From positions 1 through 64,000 of the forward strand of contig JAMCYN010000108.1 in NCBI GenBank assembly GCA_023474015.1: DNA of 64,000 nt, read 5' to 3'. The translations under genes were made by a program, and so were the position numbers. Each line of letters starts with the position of its first letter. The stretch's first letter is position 1. Below, one piece after another: positions 55,565-64,000 of the stretch. A model generated the notes under the pieces. The model did not search any database. It was not told the DNA's origin and saw only the letters and a program-made list of their open reading frames with translations. Origin of the DNA: Armatimonadota bacterium (GTDB lineage: Bacteria > Armatimonadota > UBA5829).

Positions 55565-56483
55565 GCCCCAGCGTTGCCTTGTCCCCCACGGAGTACACTT
55601 CCGTGTCCTTGGCGATGCGTTTGATCAGTCCCGCCAGCACATTTCCTGAGCCTAATTCTATAAAGACTTCGGCCCCTGAGTCAAGCATTCTCTTTACGGA
55701 CTCGACCCACCGCACGCTTCCGGTGATCTGCTTGGCAAGATTTTCTCGAATTTCACTGGCCTTGGTCTCGAAATCGGCGGTGTAGTTTGCCACCACCGGA
55801 ATCTCTACGTTTTCTTCGAACTTAGCGGCGCGAAGCGCCTCAAACAGTGCGTCGGCAGCGTCCTGCATAAGCGGCGAGTGGAACCCTCCGCTGACCGCAA
55901 GCGGCACCACGCGCTTGGCGCCCATTTCGGAGGCGATCTCCGAGGCGCGCCTGACCGCGTTCGCCTCGCCTGATATCACCGTCTGGATCGGGCTGTTGAA
56001 GTTCGCCGCGACCACCGTGCCCGCATCCCCGGCCTTGGTGACAACTTCCTCCACCTGCTCCGAAGAAAGGCCCAGGACGGCGGCCATCGTGCCCGGGTTC
56101 TCCCGCGCGGCATCTTGCATAAGCTCGGCGCGAGTCCGGACAAGCTCCAATCCGTCCTCGAAACTGAACGCGCCCGCCGCATACAGCGCGGCATACTCGC
56201 CGACGCTGTGCCCCGCCGTGAACGCAGGCGCAAACCCTCGCTCCCTCACGACCTCCAACGCCGCCGCCGAGGTCACATAGAGGGCCGGCTGCGTATTGAT
56301 CGTCTGAAGAAGCTCGTCCTCGGGACCATTGAAACAAAGATTCGATATCGAACAGCCCAGCACACCATCGGCGCGCTTGAATATATCAGCCGCGACCGGG
56401 AAGTTCTCCGCAAGGTCCTTCCCCATCCCGACCGCCTGCGCCCCCTGGCCGGGGAAAACGAACGCCAGCTTACGGGAGTTCAT
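55542..56483 (-). CDS. fabD: Malonyl-CoA:ACP transacylase
   Basis: 313 residues. FPGQGAQ at the N terminus, catalytic Ser93 in GHSVGEYAAL and His in SGGFHSPLM. It transfers malonyl to ACP. The last residues (QILNVEL) and the stop codon are encoded by a heptamer array. Confidence 0.97.
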   Translation of the reverse strand: MNSRKLAFVFPGQGAQAVGMGKDLAENFPVAADIFKRADGVLGCSISNLCFNGPEDELLQTINTQPALYVTSAAALEVVRERGFAPAFTAGHSVGEYAALYAAGAFSFEDGLELVRTRAELMQDAARENPGTMAAVLGLSSEQVEEVVTKAGDAGTVVAANFNSPIQTVISGEANAVRRASEIASEMGAKRVVPLAVSGGFHSPLMQDAADALFEALRAAKFEENVEIPVVANYTADFETKASEIRENLAKQITGSVRWVESVKRMLDSGAEVFIELGSGNVLAGLIKRIAKDTEVYSVGDKATLGQILNVEL

Positions 56484-56498
56484 TTTGCCCGACCTTCC

Positions 56499-56532
56499 CT
56501 TCTAACCTCTAACCTCCAACCTCTAACTTCTA
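56499..56532 (-). repeat. GAGGTTA array between fabH and fabD
   Basis: On the minus strand from the fabH stop: TAGAAGTTAGAGGTTGGAGG, then TTAGAGGTTAGAAGGG. Units of about 7 nt. The last unit runs into the fabD ribosome-binding region (GAAGGGAAGG). Confidence 0.8.
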
Positions 56533-57525
56533 ATACGCCCACTTCATCACCCCGGCGGCCCATGTAAGCCCGGCGCCGAACCCCACGGTGACAATCGTGT
56601 CGCCCTTCTTGACCTTGCCGTCCCGGATCGCCTCGTCAAGCGCAATGGGAATCGACGCGGCGGATGTGTTGCCGTATTTCTGGAGGTTAACGTAAAACTT
56701 ATCCTTGGGCAGGCCGAGGCGCTGAACGGCGGAGTCGATTATGCGCATATTGGCCTGGTGCGGGACCACTAGGTCGATATCGGCCGTGGTCAGCCCCAGC
56801 TTGGCCAGCACCCTCTCCGTCGCCTCACCCTGTATCTTAACCGCGAACTTAAAGACCTCCCGGCCCTCCATGTGAATCTTGTCGTCATGGGCATCCAGGG
56901 CATCGTGGGTGCAGGGCATCCGGCTCCCACCGGCGGGCACTCTCAGAGCCTGCGCGCCGGAACCGTCCGCGCCCAGCTCGAACCCCAGAAAACCATAGTC
57001 GTGCTCGACCGGCCCCACCACCGCCGCACCCGCGCCGTCACCGAACAGGATGCAGGTCGCGCGGTCGGTCCAGTTCGTAATCTTTGTGAGCAAGTCCGCG
57101 CCTATCACAAGCACCCTGCGATGGAAGCCGCCCGATACGAACGCATGAGCCGTGGAAAGCGCATATACCCAACCCGAACAGCCCGCCCCGAGGTCGAACG
57201 CCGGAGTCCCCTTGCACCCGAGAGCGTTCTGCACAATGCACGCGGTTGAAGGGAACGTGTAGTCGCCGGTCACCGTCGCCACGATTATCAGGTCGATGTC
57301 CGACGGCTCCAGATTGGCCCGCTCCAGCGCGACCCGCGCGGCCTTCACGGCGTAGTCCGAAGTCGCCTCGTTATCAGCCGCCATGCGACGCTCGGAGATG
57401 CCGGTCATCGTGCGAATCCATTCGTCGTTCGTATCGACCATTTTTTCGAGGTCGGCGTTAGTCAGCACCCTCTCCGGCACCGCGGAGCCGACGCTGATAA
57501 TCCCTGCGCTTATATCGTTACACAT
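56530..57525 (-). CDS. fabH: Beta-ketoacyl-ACP synthase III
   Basis: 331 residues. Cys116 (GAGCSGWVYAL), His in VPHQANMRIID and Asn in YGNTSAASIP form the KAS III triad. It starts chain synthesis from acyl-CoA and malonyl-ACP. Confidence 0.97.
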   Translation of the reverse strand: MCNDISAGIISVGSAVPERVLTNADLEKMVDTNDEWIRTMTGISERRMAADNEATSDYAVKAARVALERANLEPSDIDLIIVATVTGDYTFPSTACIVQNALGCKGTPAFDLGAGCSGWVYALSTAHAFVSGGFHRRVLVIGADLLTKITNWTDRATCILFGDGAGAAVVGPVEHDYGFLGFELGADGSGAQALRVPAGGSRMPCTHDALDAHDDKIHMEGREVFKFAVKIQGEATERVLAKLGLTTADIDLVVPHQANMRIIDSAVQRLGLPKDKFYVNLQKYGNTSAASIPIALDEAIRDGKVKKGDTIVTVGFGAGLTWAAGVMKWAY

Positions 57526-57540
57526 TGAGTGATCCTGCTT

Positions 57541-57640
57541 TGAATGTTTATTTTATATTTTATAATGAATATTTGGCTTGGCCGCGCAAAGCGGTTTGGC
57601 ATTTAGTCATTATAAAATATCCATTATAAAATACAAAATC
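57541..57640. repeat. TTATATT heptamer arrays, inverted
   Basis: Left: GTTTATT, TTATATT, TTATAAT, GAATATT. Right: TCATTAT, AAAATAT, CCATTAT, AAAATAC, AAAATCC. Both are in exact sevens, with a small CCGCGCAAAGCGG hairpin between. Between plsX and fabH. Confidence 0.9.
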
Positions 57641-57658
57641 CAGTCGCCTATGGCGCCG

Positions 57659-58663
57659 CTAAACTCGCGCTGCCGGCTCCCCCGCCGTGATCGAGTCCCA
57701 TATGGCCGAAACGACGTTGCCGCTTACGGCCTCCTTGGCGGCCCTGACGGCGTTGGCGACCGCGCGCGCGTTCGAGCGACCGTGCCCGATTATACATATT
57801 CCATCGAGGCCCAGCAGCGGCGCGCCCCCGTATTCGGAATAGTCCAGTTTCTTCTTGATGCGCTTCAGGAACGGGAACATCAGGGCGATAGGGATCTTGG
57901 CGAGCGGGTGGGCGCGGAGGTCGTCCTTGATCAGTCGCTCAACGTGCTCAGCCAGCCCCTCGGCGGCCTTGAGCGCGACGTTACCCGTGAAACCGTCCGC
58001 GACGATCACATCCGCCGCGCCGCTGAACAGGTCCCGCCCCTCGACGTTGCCGATGAAGTTCAGAGCGGCAGTCGACAGAGCCTCATACGCGCCGCGCACA
58101 AGCTCGTTGCCCTTGCTTTTCTCCTCACCTATTGACAGCAGGCCGACTCTCGGGTTCGAGATGGAGAGCACTTTCTCTGCATACACGCTACCCATTACGG
58201 CGAACTGCCTGAGGTTCTCCACGCTGCAATCGGCCACCGCGCCGGCATCCAGAAGAATGCTGACGCCCATTGTGGTCGGCAAGAGCGTGGCAATGGCGGG
58301 CCGGTCGATTCTCCTGATCCGGCCCATCCTCAAGGTGGCGACAGCCATCGCGGCGGCCGTGTTACCCATGCTCACCATCGCATCGGCTTTGCCTTCCTTG
58401 ACCAGGGCGGCAGCGACCACCACGGAGGCGTCCTTCCTGGTCCGAACCGCTTCCACGTGTTCGTCCATTCCGATAACATCCGCGGCGTGTCGTATGGTGA
58501 TAGCAGACGAACGCGCGCACTCGGAAGGCAGGTGGCGCCTGATGGCGTCCTCATCACCGACGAGGACAACGTCCACACCGTGAAGCCTGCTTCCTTCCAC
58601 CGCTCCCTTGACTATCTCCGCCGGGGCATAATCGCCGCCCATCGCGTCGACGGCTATGATCAT
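57659..58663 (-). CDS. plsX: Phosphate acyltransferase PlsX
   Basis: 334 residues from ATG 58663 (MIIAVDAMGGDYAPAEIVKGA in part); the longer frame lies over rpmF. AVDAMGGD, GNTAAAMAVA, and DGFTGNVALKAAEG match PlsX. It makes acyl-phosphate from acyl-ACP for membrane phospholipid. No fapR-type regulator precedes it. Confidence 0.96.
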   Translation of the reverse strand: MIIAVDAMGGDYAPAEIVKGAVEGSRLHGVDVVLVGDEDAIRRHLPSECARSSAITIRHAADVIGMDEHVEAVRTRKDASVVVAAALVKEGKADAMVSMGNTAAAMAVATLRMGRIRRIDRPAIATLLPTTMGVSILLDAGAVADCSVENLRQFAVMGSVYAEKVLSISNPRVGLLSIGEEKSKGNELVRGAYEALSTAALNFIGNVEGRDLFSGAADVIVADGFTGNVALKAAEGLAEHVERLIKDDLRAHPLAKIPIALMFPFLKRIKKKLDYSEYGGAPLLGLDGICIIGHGRSNARAVANAVRAAKEAVSGNVVSAIWDSITAGEPAARV

Positions 58664-58673
58664 CCGAGCATCC

Positions 58674-58871
58674 TTACTCAGCCTTCTTCTGCTTTTCCTT
58701 GACTTCCACGACCAACCGGCCATTGTAGTAGCCGCAGGCCGGGCACGCGTGATGCGGCTGAGCCGGCGCGTGGCAGCGAGGGCACTCCGAGACGGTCGGC
58801 ACGCTCAGCTTATAATGAGTCCTGCGCAGACGCGTTCTCTGATTCGAATGTCGTCTTTTTGGTAAAGGCAT
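58674..58871 (-). CDS. rpmF: Large ribosomal subunit protein bL32
   Basis: 65 residues. MPLPKRRHSNQRTRLRRTHY and a zinc-binding CPRCHAPAQPHHACPACGYY. Zinc form of L32. Ends 11 nt before plsX. Confidence 0.97.
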   Translation of the reverse strand: MPLPKRRHSNQRTRLRRTHYKLSVPTVSECPRCHAPAQPHHACPACGYYNGRLVVEVKEKQKKAE

Positions 58872-58902
58872 TTGTATCTCCCTTGTCTAAAGCCAAGGAG
58901 CA

Positions 58903-59015
58903 TTTCATATTTTCAATTTTGTATTTTATATTTGCTGGCCATCGGAGGCTAGGCTGTATGCCAACCGCCGAAGCCCACGGCCAATATAAAATATAAAATA
59001 CTCAATATAAAATTA
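58903..59015. repeat. AATATAA / TTTTATA heptamer arrays anchored at the DUF177 stop
   Basis: Left: TTTCATA, TTTTCAA, TTTTGTA, TTTTATA. Right: AATATAA, AATATAA, AATACTC, AATATAA, AATTACC. Exact sevens on both sides. The right arm includes the stop codon of the DUF177 gene. Confidence 0.9.
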
Positions 59016-59549
59016 CCCCTCTTCTTCTAAAAGCGCGGCGAGGTCCGCGAAGGCTGAGTTTGCCTCCTCCGGCGGGCACTCGCACGGCCCCTGGTTCAGG
59101 TTCTTCCCGCATCGCGGGCAAAGGCCCTTGCACTCTTCATCGCACAAAGGCTTGATCGGCACAGCTACTATGATATCCTGCCTGAGAAGCTCGGTCAGGT
59201 CCAGCACGTTGTCCACGAACAACGGCTCCTTCGCTTCCTCCGGCAGTTCATCTTCTTCCTTGTCGGTTGCCTCCGGCAGGTGGCTGACGATCTGAAACTC
59301 CTCCTCGATAGGCAGGTTCAGATCCATCCGATCAGGCTCCAGGCACCTCGCGCACTCCACCTCAACGGCTGTGTCGAAATGCCCCCTCACCACGATGTGG
59401 CTGCCGGAATTGCTAAAGGTGACATCCCCCTTTATCGGGGCAACGCACCGAATGCCGCTGTCGAAATCCTCGATCGGCGGCTCATTGATTTCATACTTTA
59501 TCCGCTTGCCCAAGTGGATGACAATCTCACTGAGATCGAGCTTCATCAC
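59013..59549 (-). CDS. DUF177 (YceD-type) protein
   Basis: 178 residues. YceD core 'VRGHFDTAVEVECARCLEPDRMDLNLPIEEEF' split across about residues 55-90 and a C-terminal cluster CDEECKGLCPRCGKNLNQG with CECPP. The family is linked to 23S rRNA accumulation and is usually next to rpmF, as here. Start ATG overlaps the ackA stop by 4 nt. Confidence 0.93.
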   Translation of the reverse strand: MMKLDLSEIVIHLGKRIKYEINEPPIEDFDSGIRCVAPIKGDVTFSNSGSHIVVRGHFDTAVEVECARCLEPDRMDLNLPIEEEFQIVSHLPEATDKEEDELPEEAKEPLFVDNVLDLTELLRQDIIVAVPIKPLCDEECKGLCPRCGKNLNQGPCECPPEEANSAFADLAALLEEEG

Positions 59550-60769
59550 ACACTACCATTGCCCGCCACCACCTGGGCCGTCTCCCGGGCTATCATTCTC
59601 TCCTCGTTCGTGGGAACAAGGAGTATTCTCACACGTCCCGACGGCTTGCTGATATCGGCAGGCCCCTTGAGATTCTTATTCTTTTCCTCGTCCAACTCCA
59701 GGCCCAGGAACTCCATACCGGCGCATACCCTCGCGCGGACAGTGCTGCTGTTCTCACCGATCCCGCCTGTGAAAACCACGGCATCCAGACCGCTCATCGC
59801 TGCCGCGTACGCACCGATATACTTCCTAATTCTATAACAAAAAATGGACAATGCCAAATCCGCTCGCTTATTGCCCTCTTTGGCGGCCTCTTCGACATCG
59901 CGCATGTCGCTGGAAACGCCGGTCACGCCCAGCAGGCCGCTCTTCTTGTTTATGATATCGTCGATCTCATCGGGCGACGCTTTCAGTTCCCGCGCAAGGT
60001 AGAGCAAGATCGCCGGGTCCAGGTCGCCGCTCCTGGTTCCCATCACCAAACCCTCGGCGGGGGTCATACCCATGCTGGTATCCACAACTTTGCCGCCCTT
60101 CACCGCTGCCATGCTGCAGCCGTTGCCCAGATGGCAGGTGATTATGCGCGTCTGCTCCGTGGCCAGCCCGATCTCTTGAAGCATCTTCTGAGCCTGACGG
60201 GTCACATACCTGTGCGAGGTTCCATGGAACCCATAACGCCGCACGCCGTAGTCCGTGTAATACTTATAAGGCAGAGCGTAAGTATACGCATAGTCCGGCA
60301 TGGTCGCATGGAACGCCGTATCGAACACCGCCACCTGCGGCACGCCAGGCATCAGCCTCATACAGGCCCTTATGCCCTCGAGGTTGGGCGGATTGTGCAA
60401 GGGGGCCAGAGGGCTCATTTTATCGATCTCATCGACAATGCTCTCATCGACAACGACCGACTTGGCGAACTTCTCGCCGCCGTGCACCACCCGGTGCCCG
60501 ACCGCCGCAATCTCCCTGATGCTCGACACCGCGCCGACCTTCGGATCGGTTAGCAGCTCGAAGACGTGGTCCATTGCCTTCTCGTGGTTGGGCATGTCCA
60601 CATCGACTTCCGTCTTACCATTCGAGGCGGCCTCGTGCTTGATCTTCCCCCCGCCGCCCTTGACCCCAATCCGTTCGGCAAGCCCTTTTGCAAGGACATC
60701 CTCCGTCTCGGAGTCGAACAACTGATATTTCAGCGAGGAACTGCCGCTGTTTAACACAAGAATCTTCAT
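59546..60769 (-). CDS. ackA: Acetate kinase
   Basis: 407 residues from ATG 60769 (MKILVLNSGSSSLKYQ), which overlaps the pta stop (ATGA). VGHRVVHGG, GFHGTSHRYV, CHLGNGCSMAAV and FTGGIGENSS are all present. It makes ATP and acetate from acetyl-phosphate. Coupled to pta upstream and DUF177 downstream. Confidence 0.97.
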   Translation of the reverse strand: MKILVLNSGSSSLKYQLFDSETEDVLAKGLAERIGVKGGGGKIKHEAASNGKTEVDVDMPNHEKAMDHVFELLTDPKVGAVSSIREIAAVGHRVVHGGEKFAKSVVVDESIVDEIDKMSPLAPLHNPPNLEGIRACMRLMPGVPQVAVFDTAFHATMPDYAYTYALPYKYYTDYGVRRYGFHGTSHRYVTRQAQKMLQEIGLATEQTRIITCHLGNGCSMAAVKGGKVVDTSMGMTPAEGLVMGTRSGDLDPAILLYLARELKASPDEIDDIINKKSGLLGVTGVSSDMRDVEEAAKEGNKRADLALSIFCYRIRKYIGAYAAAMSGLDAVVFTGGIGENSSTVRARVCAGMEFLGLELDEEKNKNLKGPADISKPSGRVRILLVPTNEERMIARETAQVVAGNGSV

Positions 60770-61761
60770 ATTGCTTGGACCGCCGTAATTGCCGCGACGT
60801 TGACGATGTCGTTCGCGTCGCACCCCCTCGATAGATCATTGACGGGTTTCCGCAATCCCTGCAATACCGGTCCGTAGGCTTCGGCCTTGGCCAGACGCTC
60901 GGTCAACTTGTAGCAGATATTACCCGCATTCAAGTCCGGGAAGATCAGGATGTTTGCCCTGCCCGCCACTGGGCTGCCGGGGGCCTTCTTCAAGCCGATC
61001 CAGTCCACCAGCGCCGCGTCGCCCTGCAGTTCGCCGTCGATCAATAGATCGGGCCTGCGCTCCTTGGCGATCTTCGTGGCCGCGATAACCTTGTCCGCAA
61101 TCGGATCGGACCCGCTCCCCTTAGTGGAGAAACTGAGCATAGCGACCCTCGGCTCGAAACCCAAGAGCCCCTGCATCGACTTCGCGCTCTGAATCGCGAT
61201 CTCGGCAAGCTCCTTCGGGTCCGGATCGATCACCAGGCCGCAGTCGGCGTAGATGAGCACGCCCCCCTCGCCGTATTGGCAATCGGGAATTATCATCACA
61301 AAGAAGCTCGACACCAGCCTGCAATCCGGCGCGGTCTTAAGAATCTGCAGCGCGGGACGCACGGTGTCGGCTGTCGAATGGGTCGCGCCGGAAACCTGGC
61401 CGTCCGCCTCGTCGTTATACACCATCATACAGCCGAAATACAGCGGGTCGGCGACTATCTTCCGCGCCTTCTCTTCGGTAACGCCCTTGTGCTTGCGAAG
61501 CTCATAAAACTGCTTGCAGAAACCATCGAACTCAGGCGACTTGACCGGGTCGATAACCCTGCACCCGGAAATGTCCGTTCCTGACGCCTCTACCGCCGCC
61601 GCGATCTTGTCCTCCTGGCCGACCAGTATCACATCGGCCAAGCCCTGGTCTAAAATCATCCGGGCGGCGGTGACGGTCCTTACGTCATCGGCCTCCGGCA
61701 GAACAATTCGCTTTCGCGCCGCCCTGGCCTTGGCGTAGATGGTCTCCATTACATTCGGCAT
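60766..61761 (-). CDS. pta: Phosphate acetyltransferase
   Basis: 331 residues, the short form lacking the N-terminal P-loop domain. Motifs VLPEADDVRTV, GATHSTADTVRPALQI, SFSTKGSGSDP and ILIFPDLNAGNICYK. It converts acetyl-CoA and phosphate to acetyl-phosphate for AckA. Confidence 0.96.
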   Translation of the reverse strand: MPNVMETIYAKARAARKRIVLPEADDVRTVTAARMILDQGLADVILVGQEDKIAAAVEASGTDISGCRVIDPVKSPEFDGFCKQFYELRKHKGVTEEKARKIVADPLYFGCMMVYNDEADGQVSGATHSTADTVRPALQILKTAPDCRLVSSFFVMIIPDCQYGEGGVLIYADCGLVIDPDPKELAEIAIQSAKSMQGLLGFEPRVAMLSFSTKGSGSDPIADKVIAATKIAKERRPDLLIDGELQGDAALVDWIGLKKAPGSPVAGRANILIFPDLNAGNICYKLTERLAKAEAYGPVLQGLRKPVNDLSRGCDANDIVNVAAITAVQAI

Positions 61762-61773
61762 AGTTGCTCCTGA

Positions 61774-61940
61774 TGTCAGAAGTCCGAAGTCTGAGGTTAG
61801 AAGTCCGGGAGTCCGGCGGTCCGGAAATCTATCCCTTCTGTTCCCTGTTCCCTGTTCCCTGTTTGTTCCGTACGAAGCGGGGGGCGGGACTGTGCCCGCC
61901 CGACCTTTTGACGTTTGGACTTTTTGACTTTTCGACTCGG
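61774..61940. repeat. Three different arrays in one gap
   Basis: 61774-61826: AGTCCGA, AGTCTGA, GGTTAGA, AGTCCGG, then GAGTCCGG, CGGTCCGG. 61832-61868: TGTTCCC units (GGGAACA type). 61901-61940 on the minus strand: AGTCGAAA, AGTCAAAA, AGTCCAAA, CGTCAAAA, GGTCGGGC. A GGGCGGGAC-TGT-GCCCGCCC hairpin lies between. The gap separates pta from the helical-protein gene. Confidence 0.85.
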
Positions 61941-61945
61941 AAATC

Positions 61946-62536
61946 TCAGCGCCGAATCCCGCGTCCGGCGGGAATAATCGGCTCCAATGTCTGCTGGGCG
62001 CTGATTCGGACTTCGAGCTTCTCGCGGCCCTTCTGCAGCGTCCCCATTACCTTGGCCAGATGGTTCTCTATAGCCGCCAGCACCTCGCGGGCATACTCAT
62101 CAGCGCCGCGCCTGATGTCACGGGAGGCAGCCTCGGCATTCGACATGATTTCTTGCGCCTGGGACTTGGCAAGTCGATTAATCTCGCTGGTATCGACCAG
62201 CTTCGCCGCCATTTGCCTGGCTTCGTCGACGACCCGGCCCGCCTGTTCGGAGGCCTGCTCGGTGATCATCCCGGCCTCTTCCCTGGCGGCCATCACGATC
62301 TTGTCGCTGTCGGTGGCCACTCGGCTCGCCCTGCGCACTTCGTCCGGCAGCGAGGCTCTTATCTTGTTAATGAGCATGTGGAACTCCTCGAGGTCGAGTC
62401 CCCAAGCCTTGCCGCAGAACTGCGGGGACTTATCGCCCATATCCTCGAGGCTGTCGAGCAATTTCAATATGTCTCCCTGGGAGCCGCCGCCGCTCAAGAA
62501 AGAAGGTCTTCTGACTACAACTTGCTCTTGACTCAT
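61946..62536 (-). CDS. Coiled-coil protein, DivIVA/ATP-synthase-b-like
   Basis: 196 residues. After a disordered start, an almost continuous charged helix (about 70-180) with Ala/Glu/Arg heptads (AAREEAGMITEQASEQAGRV, AKSQAQEIMSNAEAASRDI). No transmembrane segment. Starts within the coaD stop (ATGA). The layout resembles coiled-coil proteins next to coaD in other bacteria; function unknown. Confidence 0.75.
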   Translation of the reverse strand: MSQEQVVVRRPSFLSGGGSQGDILKLLDSLEDMGDKSPQFCGKAWGLDLEEFHMLINKIRASLPDEVRRASRVATDSDKIVMAAREEAGMITEQASEQAGRVVDEARQMAAKLVDTSEINRLAKSQAQEIMSNAEAASRDIRRGADEYAREVLAAIENHLAKVMGTLQKGREKLEVRISAQQTLEPIIPAGRGIRR

Positions 62537-63033
62537 TTCGATTTCGCCTCCTGCTCGCGCTGTCTTAGTTTTTCCAATAAGTGCTTTTCAACGGATTTTG
62601 GTACAAGTCCCTCCAGCGGCGCTCCGAGCTCGACAACTTCCTTGACCAGACTCGAACTCAGGAACAGATGCTCCGCCTTTGTGATCATAAACAGGGTTTC
62701 CACGCTGTCATTCAGGGTCTTGTTCATCAGCGCCATCTGGAACTCTTTTTCAAAGTCCGACATAGCGCGCAGGCCCCTGATAATGACCTTGGCCCCCAGG
62801 CTTTCGACATACTCGACCGTCAGCCCATGGAAATAGTCTACCTGAACATTGTCTAAGTGTCCACATGCTTCGCGTAAAAAGTGCATCCGTTCAGGCACGG
62901 AAAACAGCGGTTTTTTTTCACGGTTGACGGACACCGCGACGACCACCTCATCAAAGATGCTCGCCGCTCGCTCTATTATGTCCAGGTGACCGGTGGTCAC
63001 CGGGTCGAAACTACCGGGATAGATTGCTTTCAT
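62533..63033 (-). CDS. coaD: Phosphopantetheine adenylyltransferase
   Basis: 166 residues. YPGSFDPVTTGHLDIIERA with the HxGH-type site (TTGH) and 'GLRAMSDFEKEFQMALMNK'. Penultimate step of coenzyme A synthesis. Its product supplies the acyl carrier arm used by acpP nearby. Confidence 0.97.
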   Translation of the reverse strand: MKAIYPGSFDPVTTGHLDIIERAASIFDEVVVAVSVNREKKPLFSVPERMHFLREACGHLDNVQVDYFHGLTVEYVESLGAKVIIRGLRAMSDFEKEFQMALMNKTLNDSVETLFMITKAEHLFLSSSLVKEVVELGAPLEGLVPKSVEKHLLEKLRQREQEAKSK

Positions 63034-63037
63034 GATT

Positions 63038-63072
63038 AGTTTTCAGTTATCAGTTGACAGTTGTCAGTTGCT
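63038..63072. repeat. AGTTGTC heptamer array
   Basis: AGTTTTC, AGTTATC, AGTTGAC, AGTTGTC, AGTTGCT: five exact heptamers filling the gap between coaD and the stop codon of the next gene. Confidence 0.9.
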
Positions 63073-63427
63073 ACCACCAGGCTGTATACACCCGCTCCAC
63101 TCGGTTGCGCTTGTCAAAGTACACAAACAGATGCCTATCGCTAAATCTAAACTTGCTGTCTTTATAGACCCACACGGCTCCCGACGGACGCGGATATCGA
63201 TCCAAGTTAATCCACCCCTCACCTGCCAGACCGTTACGGGCCGCAAGGAAATCCTTTGGCCCATACTCCGTGACCGGCTTGCCAAGTTTATTCACAACCG
63301 CGCCGGGCGTTTGTCCCATCAGTGCGTTGATACGCGCTCGGTAGCAAGCCCGTTGAATAATCAGCACAGCGACCAGGGCGACCAAGCTCAATATGGCAAC
63401 ACCTGCGAGAGCACGTTTCCGTCTCAT
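63071..63427 (-). CDS. Small membrane-anchored protein of unknown family
   Basis: 118 residues from ATG 63427, with GGAGGTG upstream. One N-terminal hydrophobic helix (about 6-23: ALAGVAILSLVALVAVLII), then a soluble domain with 'INALMGQTPGAVVNKLGKPVTEYG' and 'SDRHLFVYFDKRNRVERVYTAWW'. This resembles the SmpA/OmlA-type fold seen in BamE (a GxT...V...LG.P pattern), which I offer only as a possibility. Confidence 0.7.
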   Translation of the reverse strand: MRRKRALAGVAILSLVALVAVLIIQRACYRARINALMGQTPGAVVNKLGKPVTEYGPKDFLAARNGLAGEGWINLDRYPRPSGAVWVYKDSKFRFSDRHLFVYFDKRNRVERVYTAWW

Positions 63428-63447
63428 CTGAACGCCACCTCCGGGCT

Positions 63448-63478
63448 CTCCACCCTCCACTCTCAGACTCTCTGACTA
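63448..63478 (-). repeat. AGTCAGAG array anchored at the recG stop
   Basis: On the minus strand from the stop codon: AGTCAGAG, AGTCTGAG, AGTGGAG, GGTGGAG. Periods 8 and 7. Confidence 0.75.
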
Positions 63479-64000
63479 ACTCACAACAGCAAGTTGGAAC
63501 GACTCGTACTTCTTCAGCAAATCGCGCCGCAGGGCCTTGTATTGATCGCCCTTGAGATCGGGATCGCGGCTGACGAGATCGAACGCTTCTTTGCGCGCGA
63601 GGTCCAGTATCGGCACATCGCGGAAGATATCGGCGATGCCTAGATTGAGCATACCGCTCTGGCGGGTGCCGTAGAACTCGCCGGGGCCGCGCAGCTTCAG
63701 GTCCTCCTCGGCGATCTCGAAGCCATCGTTCGTGCGGGACATTATCTGCATACGTTTGATGCTGTCCTCGGCGTTGCCCTCGCAGATCAGGATGCAATAC
63801 GACTGCTCATCGCCCCTGCCGACGCGCCCGCGTAGCTGATGAAGCTGCGCCAGGCCGAATCTGTCGGCATCCTCGATCACCATCACCGTCGCGTTCGACA
63901 CATCGACGCCGACCTCGATCACCGTGGTCGAAACGAGGATATGGACCTCACCCGCGCGGAAGGCCGTCATCACGGCATCTTTCTCGTCGGTCTTCATCTG
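63476..64000 (-). CDS. recG: ATP-dependent DNA helicase RecG (3' part)
   Basis: The gene runs off the right edge. The visible 174 residues are the RecG C-terminal helicase lobe: STTVIEVGVDVSNATVMVIE, FGLAQLHQLRGRVGRG (motif VI) and DLKLRGPGEFYGTRQSGM. It remodels stalled forks. Its stop is followed at once by an 8/7-nt array. Confidence 0.95.
   Translation of the reverse strand, partial: QMKTDEKDAVMTAFRAGEVHILVSTTVIEVGVDVSNATVMVIEDADRFGLAQLHQLRGRVGRGDEQSYCILICEGNAEDSIKRMQIMSRTNDGFEIAEEDLKLRGPGEFYGTRQSGMLNLGIADIFRDVPILDLARKEAFDLVSRDPDLKGDQYKALRRDLLKKYESFQLAVVS

Overview
The window reads as bacterial chromosome from a diderm with an outer membrane: it has a TolC/RND/adaptor efflux set, a probable beta-barrel protein, LolA-like envelope proteins and secreted proteins with PEP-CTERM sorting tails. 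The gene order recG - coaD - pta - ackA - DUF177 - rpmF - plsX - fabH - fabD - fabG - acpP - fabF - rnc is of the kind seen in Terrabacteria. Together these suggest a diderm Terrabacterium such as an Armatimonadota member. This is inference; no 16S gene or other decisive marker is present. I found no rRNA, tRNA, CRISPR array, insertion sequence or prophage.

Layout. 1-12.8 kb: housekeeping and envelope genes (htpX, a large secreted protein, an O-antigen-ligase-like protein with TPRs, serS, a RhuM-family accessory gene, MarC and BON proteins, mpg-rqcH). 12.8-31 kb: an exoprotein region with a repeat-rich secreted protein, two PEP-CTERM proteins each behind a consensus sigma-54 promoter, a four-heme cytochrome fused to a degenerate metallophosphoesterase, a 1220-residue subtilase with CUB-like modules, and several unrecognised secreted proteins. 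31-38.5 kb: small membrane proteins, DUF1844, VanZ, ligA, a sugar-phosphate isomerase, the rpsF-ssb-rpsR operon and a LolA-like protein. 38.5-46.7 kb: a GGDEF/HD-GYP protein and an RND efflux operon headed by an AbrB-type regulator. 46.8-52.9 kb: purine and methionine salvage (apt, mtnA, mtnP) interrupted by a PIN toxin-antitoxin pair, then rnc, a second small two-gene module and an aminotransferase. 52.9-64 kb: type II fatty-acid synthesis, ribosomal L32, acetate kinase/phosphotransacetylase, coaD and the 3' part of recG.

The most striking content is intergenic. About twenty gaps hold short degenerate arrays with a 7-nt (sometimes 8-nt) period. The unit sequence differs greatly from gap to gap (GGGAACA, AATTATG, AATATAA, AGTTGTC, GAGTTNCG, AGTCCGA, CAACACC, TGCAGAA and others), but the architecture is the same: an array, a spacer and an inverted array, able to fold into a long hairpin. 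Many arrays start exactly at the stop codon of the upstream gene. At convergent gene pairs both genes often carry the same unit after their stops. In four genes the array runs into the reading frame. Several other dispersed palindromic elements are interleaved, one of them in frame inside the DNA glycosylase gene.
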